DNA of 64,000 bases, taken from positions 248,001-312,000 of the forward strand of contig NZ_CP101527.1 in the NCBI RefSeq assembly GCF_026427595.1, given 5' to 3'. This document shows, in pieces, positions 55,891 through 64,000 of this stretch (positions within the stretch are counted from its first letter, which is position 1; every line of letters starts with the position of its first letter). The translations under genes were made by a program, and so were the position numbers. The notes under the pieces are model-generated. The model worked only from the letters and a program-made list of their open reading frames with translations, searched no databases and had not been told where the DNA came from. The stretch comes from Alkalimarinus sediminis. Lineage in GTDB: Bacteria; Pseudomonadota; Gammaproteobacteria; Pseudomonadales; Oleiphilaceae.

Positions 55891-56081
55891 TATTTAACTC
55901 CGGAGTAGGCTGTTTTATCAGCTAAGTGAATCATGTTAATCAAGTAAATGCTCGAAAGCATTTAGTTTATCAGGGTTGAACCTCCCGCTAGTTAATTGCT
56001 TGTTACAGCACAAAGTCAGCGGGAAGTGCATCGTTACACATTATAGTAATCTAAATGTGTTTCTGTTTGATGGCCTTTACC

Positions 56082-56912
56082 CTATTTTTTTCCGAGTAAT
56101 TCCGCAAGTTCTTTTGACCGGTCTGCTGCGGCTTCCACTGCTGTTTCAAAAAGTGCCCGAATGCCACCATCCTCAAAACTCTGAATGGCTCTCTCTGTTG
56201 TGCCGCCCGGGGACATAACATTTCGCTTGAGTTGTGCAGGCTCTAACTCGCTCTGTTTAGCCATCTCTGCCGCGCCGAGTACCGTTTGAATCGCCAGCTT
56301 TCGCGCTGTCTCACGAGCTATACCTGTTTTTACCGAGGCGTCTTCCAACGCTTCCATCATGAGGAAGAAGTAAGCGGGGCCACTGCCTGAAAGCGCGGTG
56401 ATGCCGTGCATTTGCGCTTCTTCTGTCACCCATTCAGTTACGCCAATCGCTTGAAATATCTCGTCGGCCTGTTGTCGTTGTTCTGCGGTCACTTGTTGAT
56501 TAGCAAACAGCCCTGAAGCGCCCTGAGACACTAGCGCGGGTGTGTTAGGCATGCAGCGTATAATGGGAAGTGCTTTGCCTAACCACGCTTCAATATGAGG
56601 TATTTCAACGCCGGCTGCGATTGAGATAACCAGAGGGTCTTTGTTGCACAGGGGAGCGGCTAAGTCTGCGCAAACGGCTTCCAATATCTGGGGCTTGACT
56701 GCCAGTACCAAAATATCTGCCTCGGCGGCTGCCTGATGGTTATTGGCTGTGGTATTCACCTGGTATTGTGAGGATACTGCATCAAGGTGTTCTTGACTCG
56801 GTGCGCTGGCCGTAATCTTGTTGGCGGGGTAGCCGTTGGCGACTAAGCCTCCAATAATGCTACTGGCCATGTTTCCTGCGCCGATAAAGACGATATGAGG
56901 TTTGTTGTTCAC
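56082..56912 (-). CDS. proC: pyrroline-5-carboxylate reductase
   Basis: ProC makes proline from pyrroline-5-carboxylate with NAD(P)H. The Rossmann motif is FIGAGNMASSIIGGL; the C-terminal signature is GGTTERAIQSFEDGG with ALSGSGPAYFFLMMEAL earlier. Length 276. Between yggS and yggT genes. Confidence 0.96.
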   Translation of the reverse strand: MNNKPHIVFIGAGNMASSIIGGLVANGYPANKITASAPSQEHLDAVSSQYQVNTTANNHQAAAEADILVLAVKPQILEAVCADLAAPLCNKDPLVISIAAGVEIPHIEAWLGKALPIIRCMPNTPALVSQGASGLFANQQVTAEQRQQADEIFQAIGVTEWVTEEAQMHGITALSGSGPAYFFLMMEALEDASVKTGIARETARKLAIQTVLGAAEMAKQSELEPAQLKRNVMSPGGTTERAIQSFEDGGIRALFETAVEAAADRSKELAELLGKK

Positions 56913-56980
56913 TTAAATCTCCAGTTATTCTGTTATTGTCTCTTTAGATGAGTCTCGTCGGTGCGAAATACAAGTCTAGG

Positions 56981-57078
56981 TTAGTGGTTAGGGGCTCTTT
57001 AGTTAGTGGTTAGGGGCTCTTTAGTTAGTGGTTAGGGACTCTTTAGTTAGTGGTTAGGGACTCTTTAGTTAGTGGGTA
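56981..57078. repeat. 22-bp tandem repeat, about 4.5 copies, overlapping the yggS stop
   Basis: Four 22-base units start at 56981, 57003, 57025 and 57047 (each beginning ttagtggttaggg), then a partial unit at 57069. The stop and last codons of yggS fall within the final units. The array fills almost all of the yggS-proC gap. Confidence 0.95.
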
Positions 57079-57772
57079 CAGGCCTCTTACCGAATAGGGC
57101 AGTCCCGACTCTCACCATCGTAGAGCCCTCTGCAATGGCGATTTCTATATCTCCTGACATGCCCATCGATAGCGTGTCGACGCTACCATGCTTTTGCTTC
57201 AACGACTCAAATGCGCGATGCATTTCTTTAAAGCTGTTACGCAGGTCGTCCTCACTTTGAGAGGCTGCGGGTATGGTCATCAGCCCTTTTAGGGTTAAGT
57301 TTGGGAGTGCTGCAATCGATTCCGCAAGCTCATTGAGGTCGGCTAACGGGATGCCAGATTTCGAGTGCTCATCATTAATATTAACCTGTATGCATATATT
57401 TAGAGGTTTTAGATTGTCAGGACGTTGTGCGCTCAATCGCTGTGCGACTTTGAGTCTGTCAACGCTATGCACCCAATCGAACTTTTCCGCAATCGCGCGG
57501 GTTTTGTTTGATTGAATGGGCCCGATAAAGTGCCATACTAGAGGGTAGTGCTGCAGCGCGTCGATCTTGATCAGGGCTTCTTGCAGGTAATTTTCACCAA
57601 ATTGTGTCAGTCCTGATTGAATAGCTGTTTTTAGTTCATCTGGGCTGCGTGTTTTGGTCACGGCTAGTAACTGAACACTATTCTCGTCTCGGGAGGCCAA
57701 TTTTGTTGCTTTTTGTATGCGTTGGCTTACGTTTTTTACGTTGTCTGCTATGCTGATCATTATGTTATTCAA
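57065..57772 (-). CDS. PLP homeostasis protein YggS
   Basis: YggS/PipY binds pyridoxal phosphate and keeps its level steady. The PLP lysine is Lys40 in LLAVTKTRSPDEL. FGENYLQEALIKI, HFIGPIQSNKTRAIAE and MGMSGDIEIAIAEGSTMVRVGTALFG are family signatures. The last codons lie in a 22-bp tandem repeat. The alternative start four codons downstream is possible. Divergent from pilT. Confidence 0.94.
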   Translation of the reverse strand: MNNIMISIADNVKNVSQRIQKATKLASRDENSVQLLAVTKTRSPDELKTAIQSGLTQFGENYLQEALIKIDALQHYPLVWHFIGPIQSNKTRAIAEKFDWVHSVDRLKVAQRLSAQRPDNLKPLNICIQVNINDEHSKSGIPLADLNELAESIAALPNLTLKGLMTIPAASQSEDDLRNSFKEMHRAFESLKQKHGSVDTLSMGMSGDIEIAIAEGSTMVRVGTALFGKRPVPTN

Positions 57773-57952
57773 TGAGATAGAGTGAGAATCGTCGGGCTGA
57801 TGACGTATTCAGCTAGGTTAGTATGGTAATTTCGCTTTAATTAACAGAATCTAAGCGGCATTTGAGCAAATAACTCTTCTATACTCAATACAATACTATC
57901 GATTTACACCTTCAAACTTGTATTTAAAACTATAAATCCATCGGGGATGTTC

Positions 57953-58987
57953 ATGGATATTACGGAACTATTAGCATTTTCTGCCAAACAAGGCGCTTCT
58001 GATTTACACCTATCGGCGGGTTTGCCTCCGATGATTCGTGTTGACGGCGATGTACGACGTATCAATCTGCCACCTATGGAACATAAAGAGGTGCACGCAC
58101 TGATTTATGACATCATGAATGATAAGCAGCGAAAGGACTTTGAAGAGTTTCTTGAGACGGATTTCTCGTTTGAAGTACCAGGCGTTGCTCGATTCCGTGT
58201 TAACGCATTTAACCAAAATCGCGGTGCCGGTGCTGTATTCCGAACCATCCCATCCAAGGTATTAACCATGGAAGATCTGGGGATGGGGCAGGTATTTAAA
58301 GATGTGGCAGCTGTTCCTCGTGGACTTGTGTTGGTAACGGGCCCAACCGGTTCGGGTAAATCTACAACTCTGGCGGCTATGATTGATTTCATTAACGACA
58401 ACCGTTATGACCATATTCTAACCATCGAAGATCCGATAGAATTTGTACACGAAAGTAAAAAATGCCTAGTTAACCAACGCGAAGTTCACCGTGACACCCT
58501 CGGGTTTAATGAAGCACTTCGTTCGGCGCTTCGTGAAGATCCCGATATTATCTTGGTGGGTGAGCTTCGAGATCTTGAAACCATTCGTTTGGCGTTGACC
58601 GCTGCTGAAACGGGTCACTTGGTATTTGGTACATTGCACACCACCTCTGCAGCCAAAACCATTGACCGAGTTGTTGACGTATTCCCTGCGAATGAAAAAG
58701 CGATGGTTCGGTCGATGCTGTCAGAGTCACTACAAGCGGTTATCTCACAAACCCTGATGAAAAAAGTAGGCGGTGGTCGAGTAGCGGCGCATGAGATTAT
58801 GATCGGAACCCCCGCGATCAGAAACCTGATTCGAGAAGACAAAGTGGCGCAGATGTACTCCGCTATTCAAACCGGCGCTCAGTTGGGTATGCAGACGCTT
58901 GACCAGTGTTTAACCAACTTGCTTCAGAAAGGGCTTATTACGCGAGAAGCGGCCAGAGAAAAAGCTAAAATGCCAGAGAACTTCTAA
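57953..58987 (+). CDS. pilT: type IV pilus retraction ATPase PilT
   Basis: PilT powers pilus retraction for twitching and DNA uptake. Walker A is GPTGSGKST; Asp box and Walker B regions read LTIEDPIEFVHESKKC and ALREDPDIILVGELRD; the His box is GHLVFGTLHTTSA. Length 344 fits. A GGGGATG site precedes the chosen ATG, two codons inside the frame. Confidence 0.96.
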   Translation: MDITELLAFSAKQGASDLHLSAGLPPMIRVDGDVRRINLPPMEHKEVHALIYDIMNDKQRKDFEEFLETDFSFEVPGVARFRVNAFNQNRGAGAVFRTIPSKVLTMEDLGMGQVFKDVAAVPRGLVLVTGPTGSGKSTTLAAMIDFINDNRYDHILTIEDPIEFVHESKKCLVNQREVHRDTLGFNEALRSALREDPDIILVGELRDLETIRLALTAAETGHLVFGTLHTTSAAKTIDRVVDVFPANEKAMVRSMLSESLQAVISQTLMKKVGGGRVAAHEIMIGTPAIRNLIREDKVAQMYSAIQTGAQLGMQTLDQCLTNLLQKGLITREAAREKAKMPENF

Positions 58988-59070
58988 GGTTATGCAGATA
59001 TTTAATTTTAATACTATGGCTAGAGTGTTGAACCAGAGCGCTAGCCGACCGGCAGCATGTGAGGGATGAG

Positions 59071-60192
59071 ATGGACTTCGATAAACTATTAAAAGTAATG
59101 GTTGAGAAAGGTGGTTCAGACCTTTTTATTACGGCCGGTGTGCCACCGAGCATTAAAATTCACGGTAAGATTGTGCCGGTTACTAAGTCTTCATTAACGC
59201 CCGAACAGACCCGTGAAATCGTTTTTAATACGATGAGTGAAAAACAGCGGGAAGAGTTTACCGAGGCCCATGAGTGTAACTTTGCTATTAGTGCCCGGGG
59301 TATTGGTCGTTTTCGTGTGAGTGCGTTTTATCAGCGTAATCTATGTGGCATGGTATTGCGTCGCATTGAAACCAATATTCCAAAAGTGGATGATTTGGCA
59401 CTGCCAGAGATTATTAAGACCTTGTCGATGACTAAGCGGGGCCTGATTATCTTTGTGGGGGCGACAGGCACAGGTAAATCCACTTCGTTAGCATCGATGA
59501 TTGGTCATCGAAATCGTAATAGCCAAGGGCATATCATCTCGATTGAAGATCCGATTGAGTATATTCACCAACACCAAGGTTGCATCGTGACTCAGCGTGA
59601 AGTGGGTATAGACACCGAAAGCTTTGATGTAGCGTTGAAAAATACGCTGCGTCAGGCACCCGACGTGATCATGATCGGTGAGATTCGATCCAAAGATACG
59701 ATGGACTATGCAGTAACCTTTGCAGAAACAGGTCACCTCTGTTTAGCAACACTGCACGCTAATAACGCAAACCAGGCGTTGGATAGAATTATTAACTTCT
59801 TCCCGCCAGAGCAGCATAACCAAATCTGGATGGATTTATCATTAAACCTTAAAGCCATTGTGGCTCAGCAGTTGGTTCCTACGCCTGATGGCAAGGGGCG
59901 AAGAGCTGTAATAGAGGTATTAATCAATACGCCTCTCTGTGCAGATATGATTCGTAAGGCAGAGGTCCATAAGCTTAAAGAGCTGATGACTAAATCCCGA
60001 GATGTGGGTATGCAGACCTTTGATCAAGCATTGTATGATCTGTATTCGGCGGGTGAAATTACCTACGAAGATGCGTTAGCTTACGCTGATTCTGCGAATG
60101 ATTTGAGGTTGATGATTAAGCTAGGGGCTGATTCATCAGGTGATAAGCTTTCTGCTTCGTTGGATGGATTATCGATTAATGATGAGATCTAG
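59071..60192 (+). CDS. pilU: PilT-dependent retraction ATPase PilU
   Basis: PilU supports PilT-mediated retraction. Walker A is GATGTGKST, with SIEDPIEYIHQHQGC and APDVIMIGEIRSKDTMD following, and GHLCLATLHANNANQ. The C-terminal extension (LMIKLGADSSGDKLS) and Phe/Ala-based differences from PilT mark it as PilU. GAGGGA precedes the ATG; 373 residues. It directly follows pilT, as in Pseudomonas. Confidence 0.94.
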   Translation: MDFDKLLKVMVEKGGSDLFITAGVPPSIKIHGKIVPVTKSSLTPEQTREIVFNTMSEKQREEFTEAHECNFAISARGIGRFRVSAFYQRNLCGMVLRRIETNIPKVDDLALPEIIKTLSMTKRGLIIFVGATGTGKSTSLASMIGHRNRNSQGHIISIEDPIEYIHQHQGCIVTQREVGIDTESFDVALKNTLRQAPDVIMIGEIRSKDTMDYAVTFAETGHLCLATLHANNANQALDRIINFFPPEQHNQIWMDLSLNLKAIVAQQLVPTPDGKGRRAVIEVLINTPLCADMIRKAEVHKLKELMTKSRDVGMQTFDQALYDLYSAGEITYEDALAYADSANDLRLMIKLGADSSGDKLSASLDGLSINDEI

Positions 60193-60197
60193 TAGGT

Positions 60198-60218
60198 AAG
60201 GGAGCCTCTGGCTCCCTT
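60198..60218 (+). terminator. hairpin after pilU
   Basis: A perfect 9-bp stem (aagggagcc / ggctccctt) with a 3-base loop lies 5 bases past the pilU stop. No T-run follows, so it may be a transcript-end stabiliser. Confidence 0.6.
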
Positions 60219-60273
60219 GAAGCCTTGATGTAGTCAAGCGTAATCAGGGGTTGTGGTAACTGGCACTTGGGTT

Positions 60274-60299
60274 CCTTGATTCCGTTGCACTCCATCACG
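60274..60299. repeat. dispersed 26-bp repeat, copy B
   Basis: Matches 24 of 26 bases of the copy at 45973-45998. It sits between convergent pilU and polA. Confidence 0.75.
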
Positions 60300-60319
60300 G
60301 CTACGGAGTTTGTAGGTGG

Positions 60320-63067
60320 TTAATGGGCTTCATCCCAATTGTTACCTACGCCTGCTTCTACTAATAACGGTACATCTAGACTCGCGGCAGATTCCATTCT
60401 CTCTAGCAGCCCAACTGTGACCTCTTCTACCTGATCTTCACGAACCTCCAGTACCAATTCATCATGCACTTGCATGATCATGCGAGCATCGAAACTGCTT
60501 TCTGCTAGCCATTGAGAGACATTTATCATAGCCTTTTTGATAATGTCAGCGGCAGTACCTTGCATGGGGGCGTTGATAGCCGTACGCTCAGCTGCTTGTT
60601 GACGCATTTTATTGTTGGCGTTAATTTCGGGTAGATAGAGGCGGCGACCAAATAGGGTTTCGACGTATTCATCATCATGAGCCTGTTTACGAATGCGGTC
60701 CATATAACCTAATACACCCGGGTAGCGTTCAAAGTATCGGTCGATATAACCTTGCGCTGTTTTGCGGTCTACTTTGATCTGGCGAGCAAGACCAAAGGCT
60801 GACATGCCATAAATAAGCCCGAAGTTAATTGCTTTGGCACTGCGTCTTTGATCGGTCGTTACTTCGTCGGTGGCGACGCCAAAGACCTCGGCTGCCGTTG
60901 CTTTGTGAACGTCCAGCCCTTGCGAGAAGGCATTTAGCAAGCCTTCATCTTGCGAAAGGTGAGCCATGATTCTAAGTTCAATCTGCGAGTAATCTGCGGC
61001 GACTAACTTATAACCTTCTGGTGCTACAAATGCCTGGCGGACTCGGCGGCCTTCTTCTGTTCTAATGGGAATATTCTGCAGGTTAGGGTCCGATGATGAG
61101 AGTCTACCTGTCGCAGTAACCGCTTGATGGTATGAGGTGTGTATACGTCCTGTGGCTGGGTTTATCTGTAGTGGCAGCTTGTCGGTATACGTCGACTTTA
61201 ATTTGCTGAGGCTCCGATACTGTAAAATAACTTTGGGTAGCGGGTAATCGAGCGCCAGTTCTTGCAGTACGGGCTCGGCGGTAGAGGGTTGGCCTTTGGG
61301 TGTTTTCTTAATTATAGGCAGCTCAAGCTTCTCAAAAAAGATTGTCTGAAGCTGTTTTGGTGAGCTCAAGTTGAACTCCTCTCCCGCCAAATCAAATGCT
61401 TCTCGTTCTAGTGCTACTAGTTTTTCTTCAAGCTCTTTGCTTTGACAACCCAGAAGGTGTGCATCAACCAGTGCGCCATCGCGCTCAATATCTGCGATCA
61501 CAGGTATTAGTGGCAGCTCAATGTCACGATATACCGGCTGAATAGAGGGGATTTGGTCCAACTCTACAGATAGTTTTTGGTGCAGTCGAAGTGTTATATC
61601 AGCATCTTCTGCCGCATAGGGTGCGGCTTTTTCGATATCGATTGCATTAAAGGTGAGTTGTTTAGCTCCTTTGCCGGCAATATCTTCAAAATGAATAGTG
61701 TTGTGGTTGAGATATTTCTTCGCCAGGCTGTCCATATCATGTCGGGTTGATACCGAATTCACCACGTAGGACTCAAGCATCGTATCTTCGGCTATCCCTC
61801 TGAGCCTAATGCCATGATTAGCCAATACGTTCATGTCATATTTTAAGTTTTGGCCGACTTTATGCTTTTGTTCATCTTCTAGTATCGGTTTTAGTGCTGC
61901 CAGTATGGACTCTCTGTCTAGTTGCTCCGGAGCGCCCATATAGTCGTGTGCTAGAGGGACATAGGCCGCTTTACCTGCCTCAACACAAAAGGAAACGCCT
62001 ACTATCTGCGCTTCCATATAGTTTAAGCTTGTAGTTTCAGTATCGAATGCAAATATCTCTGCGTTCGATAATATTTCTAGCCAGTGGTCGAATGCGGTTT
62101 GTGTAAGTATCGTCTCGTATTCAGCATTGATGGTCGACTCAGGGAGCTCTTCTACTGAAGTCGTGCTTTGAGCTGATTGTGCCGTGGGGGCAGATGTTGT
62201 GCCGGTTTGCTCAAGCTGTGCCACCCAAGTTTTAAACTCGTACTCTTTGAATAGCTCTAGCAGGCGTTCGTTGTTGATGTGGTCATGTTCAATCTCATCG
62301 AGGTTTTGGTCGAGCGCGACATCTGTATGTATTGTTGCTAATTCATAAGAAAGTGGCAGAAGTTCGAGGCTATTTCGCAGATTTTCGCCGATTTTACCCT
62401 TAACTTCGTCGGCGTTATCCATAACTCCTTTAAGTGTTCCGAATTGTGTCAGCCATTTTACAGCCGTCTTGGGGCCGCACTTTGGTACACCAGGGATATT
62501 ATCGACGGTATCGCCGACTAGTGCGAGATAGTCGATGATCTGTTCAGGTGCTACCCCAAACTTCTCTTTAACGCCTTGTTGATCCATGAATGTATCGGTC
62601 ATGGTATTCATAAGTGTGACGTGTGGCGTAACCAGCTGAGCCATATCTTTATCGCCGGTCGAAATGATGGTGTCGATACCTTTGTCTGATGCCTGTGCCG
62701 CTAGTGTACCAATGACGTCATCTGCCTCAACATCGGGTACGATTAGCAGTGGTAACCCCATCGCCTTGATGATCTCGTGAATTGGCTCAATCTGTCCCCT
62801 CAAGTCTTCAGGCATAGGGGGTCTGTTTGCCTTGTACTGGTCATAAAGGTCGTGCCGAAACGTTTTACCTTTGGCATCAAAGATCATAATAATCTTGGAC
62901 TCAGGGTAATCTGACTGAAGCCGCCTGGTCATATTAATCACACCTTTAATAGCGCCAGTGGGCTGTCCTTTGGACGTAACTAAAGGGGGAAGCGCGTGAA
63001 ATGCGCGAAACAAATATGATGAGCCGTCGACTAAGAGAACCGGTTTGTTGATTTGCGCTTTACTCAT
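60320..63067 (-). CDS. polA: DNA polymerase I
   Basis: PolA processes Okazaki fragments and fills repair gaps. All three domains are present over 915 residues: the 5'-3' nuclease (VDGSSYLFRAFHALPP, FDAKGKTFRHDLYDQYKANRP), the 3'-5' proofreading domain (FAFDTETTSLNYMEAQ with the Asp-x-Glu pair intact), and the polymerase (ADYSQIELRIMAHLS, KAINFGLIYGMSAFGLA, MQVHDELVLEV). The ribosome-binding site is weak. Divergent from the DUF2782 gene. Confidence 0.97.
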   Translation of the reverse strand: MSKAQINKPVLLVDGSSYLFRAFHALPPLVTSKGQPTGAIKGVINMTRRLQSDYPESKIIMIFDAKGKTFRHDLYDQYKANRPPMPEDLRGQIEPIHEIIKAMGLPLLIVPDVEADDVIGTLAAQASDKGIDTIISTGDKDMAQLVTPHVTLMNTMTDTFMDQQGVKEKFGVAPEQIIDYLALVGDTVDNIPGVPKCGPKTAVKWLTQFGTLKGVMDNADEVKGKIGENLRNSLELLPLSYELATIHTDVALDQNLDEIEHDHINNERLLELFKEYEFKTWVAQLEQTGTTSAPTAQSAQSTTSVEELPESTINAEYETILTQTAFDHWLEILSNAEIFAFDTETTSLNYMEAQIVGVSFCVEAGKAAYVPLAHDYMGAPEQLDRESILAALKPILEDEQKHKVGQNLKYDMNVLANHGIRLRGIAEDTMLESYVVNSVSTRHDMDSLAKKYLNHNTIHFEDIAGKGAKQLTFNAIDIEKAAPYAAEDADITLRLHQKLSVELDQIPSIQPVYRDIELPLIPVIADIERDGALVDAHLLGCQSKELEEKLVALEREAFDLAGEEFNLSSPKQLQTIFFEKLELPIIKKTPKGQPSTAEPVLQELALDYPLPKVILQYRSLSKLKSTYTDKLPLQINPATGRIHTSYHQAVTATGRLSSSDPNLQNIPIRTEEGRRVRQAFVAPEGYKLVAADYSQIELRIMAHLSQDEGLLNAFSQGLDVHKATAAEVFGVATDEVTTDQRRSAKAINFGLIYGMSAFGLARQIKVDRKTAQGYIDRYFERYPGVLGYMDRIRKQAHDDEYVETLFGRRLYLPEINANNKMRQQAAERTAINAPMQGTAADIIKKAMINVSQWLAESSFDARMIMQVHDELVLEVREDQVEEVTVGLLERMESAASLDVPLLVEAGVGNNWDEAH

Positions 63068-63126
63068 GAGTGTAATCAGGTGTTTAATAATGAATTAAGG
63101 AATTATCCGCTGTGTGTAGGTTACCA

Positions 63127-63426
63127 ATGAAGAAACTGTTATTCACCCTGTTTTTTGCTTTTCAACTCATGCTTGGGGCTATGCTGTCTGTTACTGCATT
63201 TGCTGCCCCTCCTGAAGCATCAGACCCCAATGAACCCAATATCACCATTCGAAGTGGTGAAGATAAGACGTTTTATGAGTATCGAGTGAACGGTATTCTA
63301 AAAGAGATTAAAGTGGTTCCTAAGGTTGGGCCAACGTATTATTTGGTAGCCGATGATGGTGGGGGCTGGATTAGAGAAGATAAATCTCAGCTGCTTGTAC
63401 CTAGCTGGGTTATCTTCCGCTGGTAA
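63127..63426 (+). CDS. DUF2782 exported protein
   Basis: A 99-residue protein with a signal peptide (KKLLFTLFFAFQLMLG, cleavage near AFA) and the DUF2782 block ITIRSGEDKTFYEYRVNG, IKVVPKVGPTYYLVADDGGG. It lies between polA and thrB in Pseudomonas relatives. Function unknown. The ATG was placed at MKKLLF, five codons into the frame. Confidence 0.85.
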   Translation: MKKLLFTLFFAFQLMLGAMLSVTAFAAPPEASDPNEPNITIRSGEDKTFYEYRVNGILKEIKVVPKVGPTYYLVADDGGGWIREDKSQLLVPSWVIFRW

Positions 63427-63480
63427 GCCTTAATCGCTGTATGTCTTTAGCTGGGCATATCAATCTGAACAGGCGTCATA

Positions 63481-64000
63481 ATGGCCGTTTATACCTCCGT
63501 TACACAGGGTGAGTTAACTGAGTTTCTTGCCCAGTACTCCTTGGGGACATTGCTGTCTTATTCTGAAATAGGCGATGGCATTGAAAATAGTAATTACTTT
63601 GTCACTGTTGAAGGTCAGACCGGGCAGGATACTCATCAACAAAAGTGGGTGTTAACGCTCTTCGAAAACCTAAAAGAGTCGCAGCTTCCCTTTTTTTTAA
63701 ACCTTATGAGCTGGTTGGCGAGTAAGGGGTTTTCTGTTCCTGCTCCTTGTCCGCGTCATGATGGGGCAATCAATGGCATGTTAAAAGGTAAGCCCGCGAT
63801 ACTAGTGCCTTGCTTTAGTGGTCGTTCGGTCGAACGGCCTAACGTAGTCCATTGCGAGCAGCTAGGCCGCTATGTGGCAAATATGCACCAGGCTCTTGTG
63901 TCTTACCCTCAAACACGAAATTCACCCAGAAATATTGAGTGGATGAGGGCGATTGAAGCTAGATTATTTAAGGTACTAACTAACTCAGAATCTGCGTTAG
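63481..64000 (+). CDS. thrB: homoserine kinase, N-terminal fragment
   Basis: The gene runs off the right edge after 173 codons. The protein begins MAVYTSVTQGELTEFLAQYS and continues GDGIENSNYFVT, FENLKESQLPFFLNLMSWLA, GFSVPAPCPRHDG and GRYVANMHQAL, which match the protein-kinase-like ThrB of Pseudomonas relatives, not the GHMP-type. It phosphorylates homoserine for threonine synthesis. It follows the DUF2782 gene, the standard order. Confidence 0.92.
   Translation, partial: MAVYTSVTQGELTEFLAQYSLGTLLSYSEIGDGIENSNYFVTVEGQTGQDTHQQKWVLTLFENLKESQLPFFLNLMSWLASKGFSVPAPCPRHDGAINGMLKGKPAILVPCFSGRSVERPNVVHCEQLGRYVANMHQALVSYPQTRNSPRNIEWMRAIEARLFKVLTNSESAL

Overview
The window is chromosomal DNA of a marine-type gammaproteobacterium, most likely a low-GC member of the Oceanospirillales/Pseudomonadales. 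The main grounds are gene-order blocks known from Pseudomonas relatives: pilU/pilT - yggS - proC - yggT - metX - metW - DUF4426 - rdgB - hemW - trmB, polA - DUF2782 - thrB, and speA/speE. No rRNA, tRNA, transposase, prophage or CRISPR array was seen. Both ends are cut inside genes: an MFS transporter on the left and thrB on the right.

Layout. 0.1-2.3 kb: folX-folM-folE, a tetrahydromonapterin operon. 2.6-6.9 kb: the aapJQMP amino-acid ABC importer. 7.4-15.3 kb: a mixed run of small housekeeping genes (acetyltransferase, DTW tRNA-modifying enzyme, quinone oxidoreductase, CBS protein, YbaK-like deacylase, cation/proton antiporter, TcdA, CoA-type Nudix). 15.4-20.3 kb: a long-form acyl-CoA dehydrogenase, a 1-kb non-coding gap, a von Willebrand A protein with a PEP-CTERM tail behind a candidate sigma-54 promoter, and a class V aminotransferase. 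20.5-22.8 kb: cobU-cobT-cobC (lower-ligand end of B12 synthesis, no cobS here). 23.2-31.3 kb: an AraC regulator followed by a six-gene exported redox cluster (cytochrome-c/DUF1588 lipoprotein, Tat-exported DUF1501 protein, TlpA thioredoxin, DUF4266 lipoprotein, DUF3570 beta-barrel, ApbE flavin transferase). 31.4-40 kb: GST, speA, speE, DUF6316, glnK-amtB with a sigma-54 promoter and a near-ideal NtrC box, ubiK, yifB/comM. 40.2-45.8 kb: nrtABD nitrate import, a possible nitrate-sensor-like helical protein and a guanine deaminase. 46-57.8 kb: trmB, a receiver-TPR protein, hemW, rdgB, DUF4426, metW, metX, a dynamin-like GTPase, yggT, proC, yggS. 58-64 kb: pilT, pilU, polA, DUF2782, thrB.

Two things stand out. 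First, the 24.7-31.3 kb operon looks like a complete envelope electron-transfer or cofactor system built largely from domains of unknown function, with a flavin transferase and a tiny Cys-terminal lipoprotein that could be its flavin acceptor. Second, intergenic gaps carry at least seven unrelated tandem-repeat arrays (units of 6, 7, 18, 19, 20, 20 and 22 bp). Several abut or overlap the stop codon of the neighbouring gene, which suggests a genome-wide process that builds short arrays at gene ends.

All calls come from reading the sequence and from remembered family features. No database search was run. Start codons were moved from the longest open frame where a ribosome-binding site or family length supports it.
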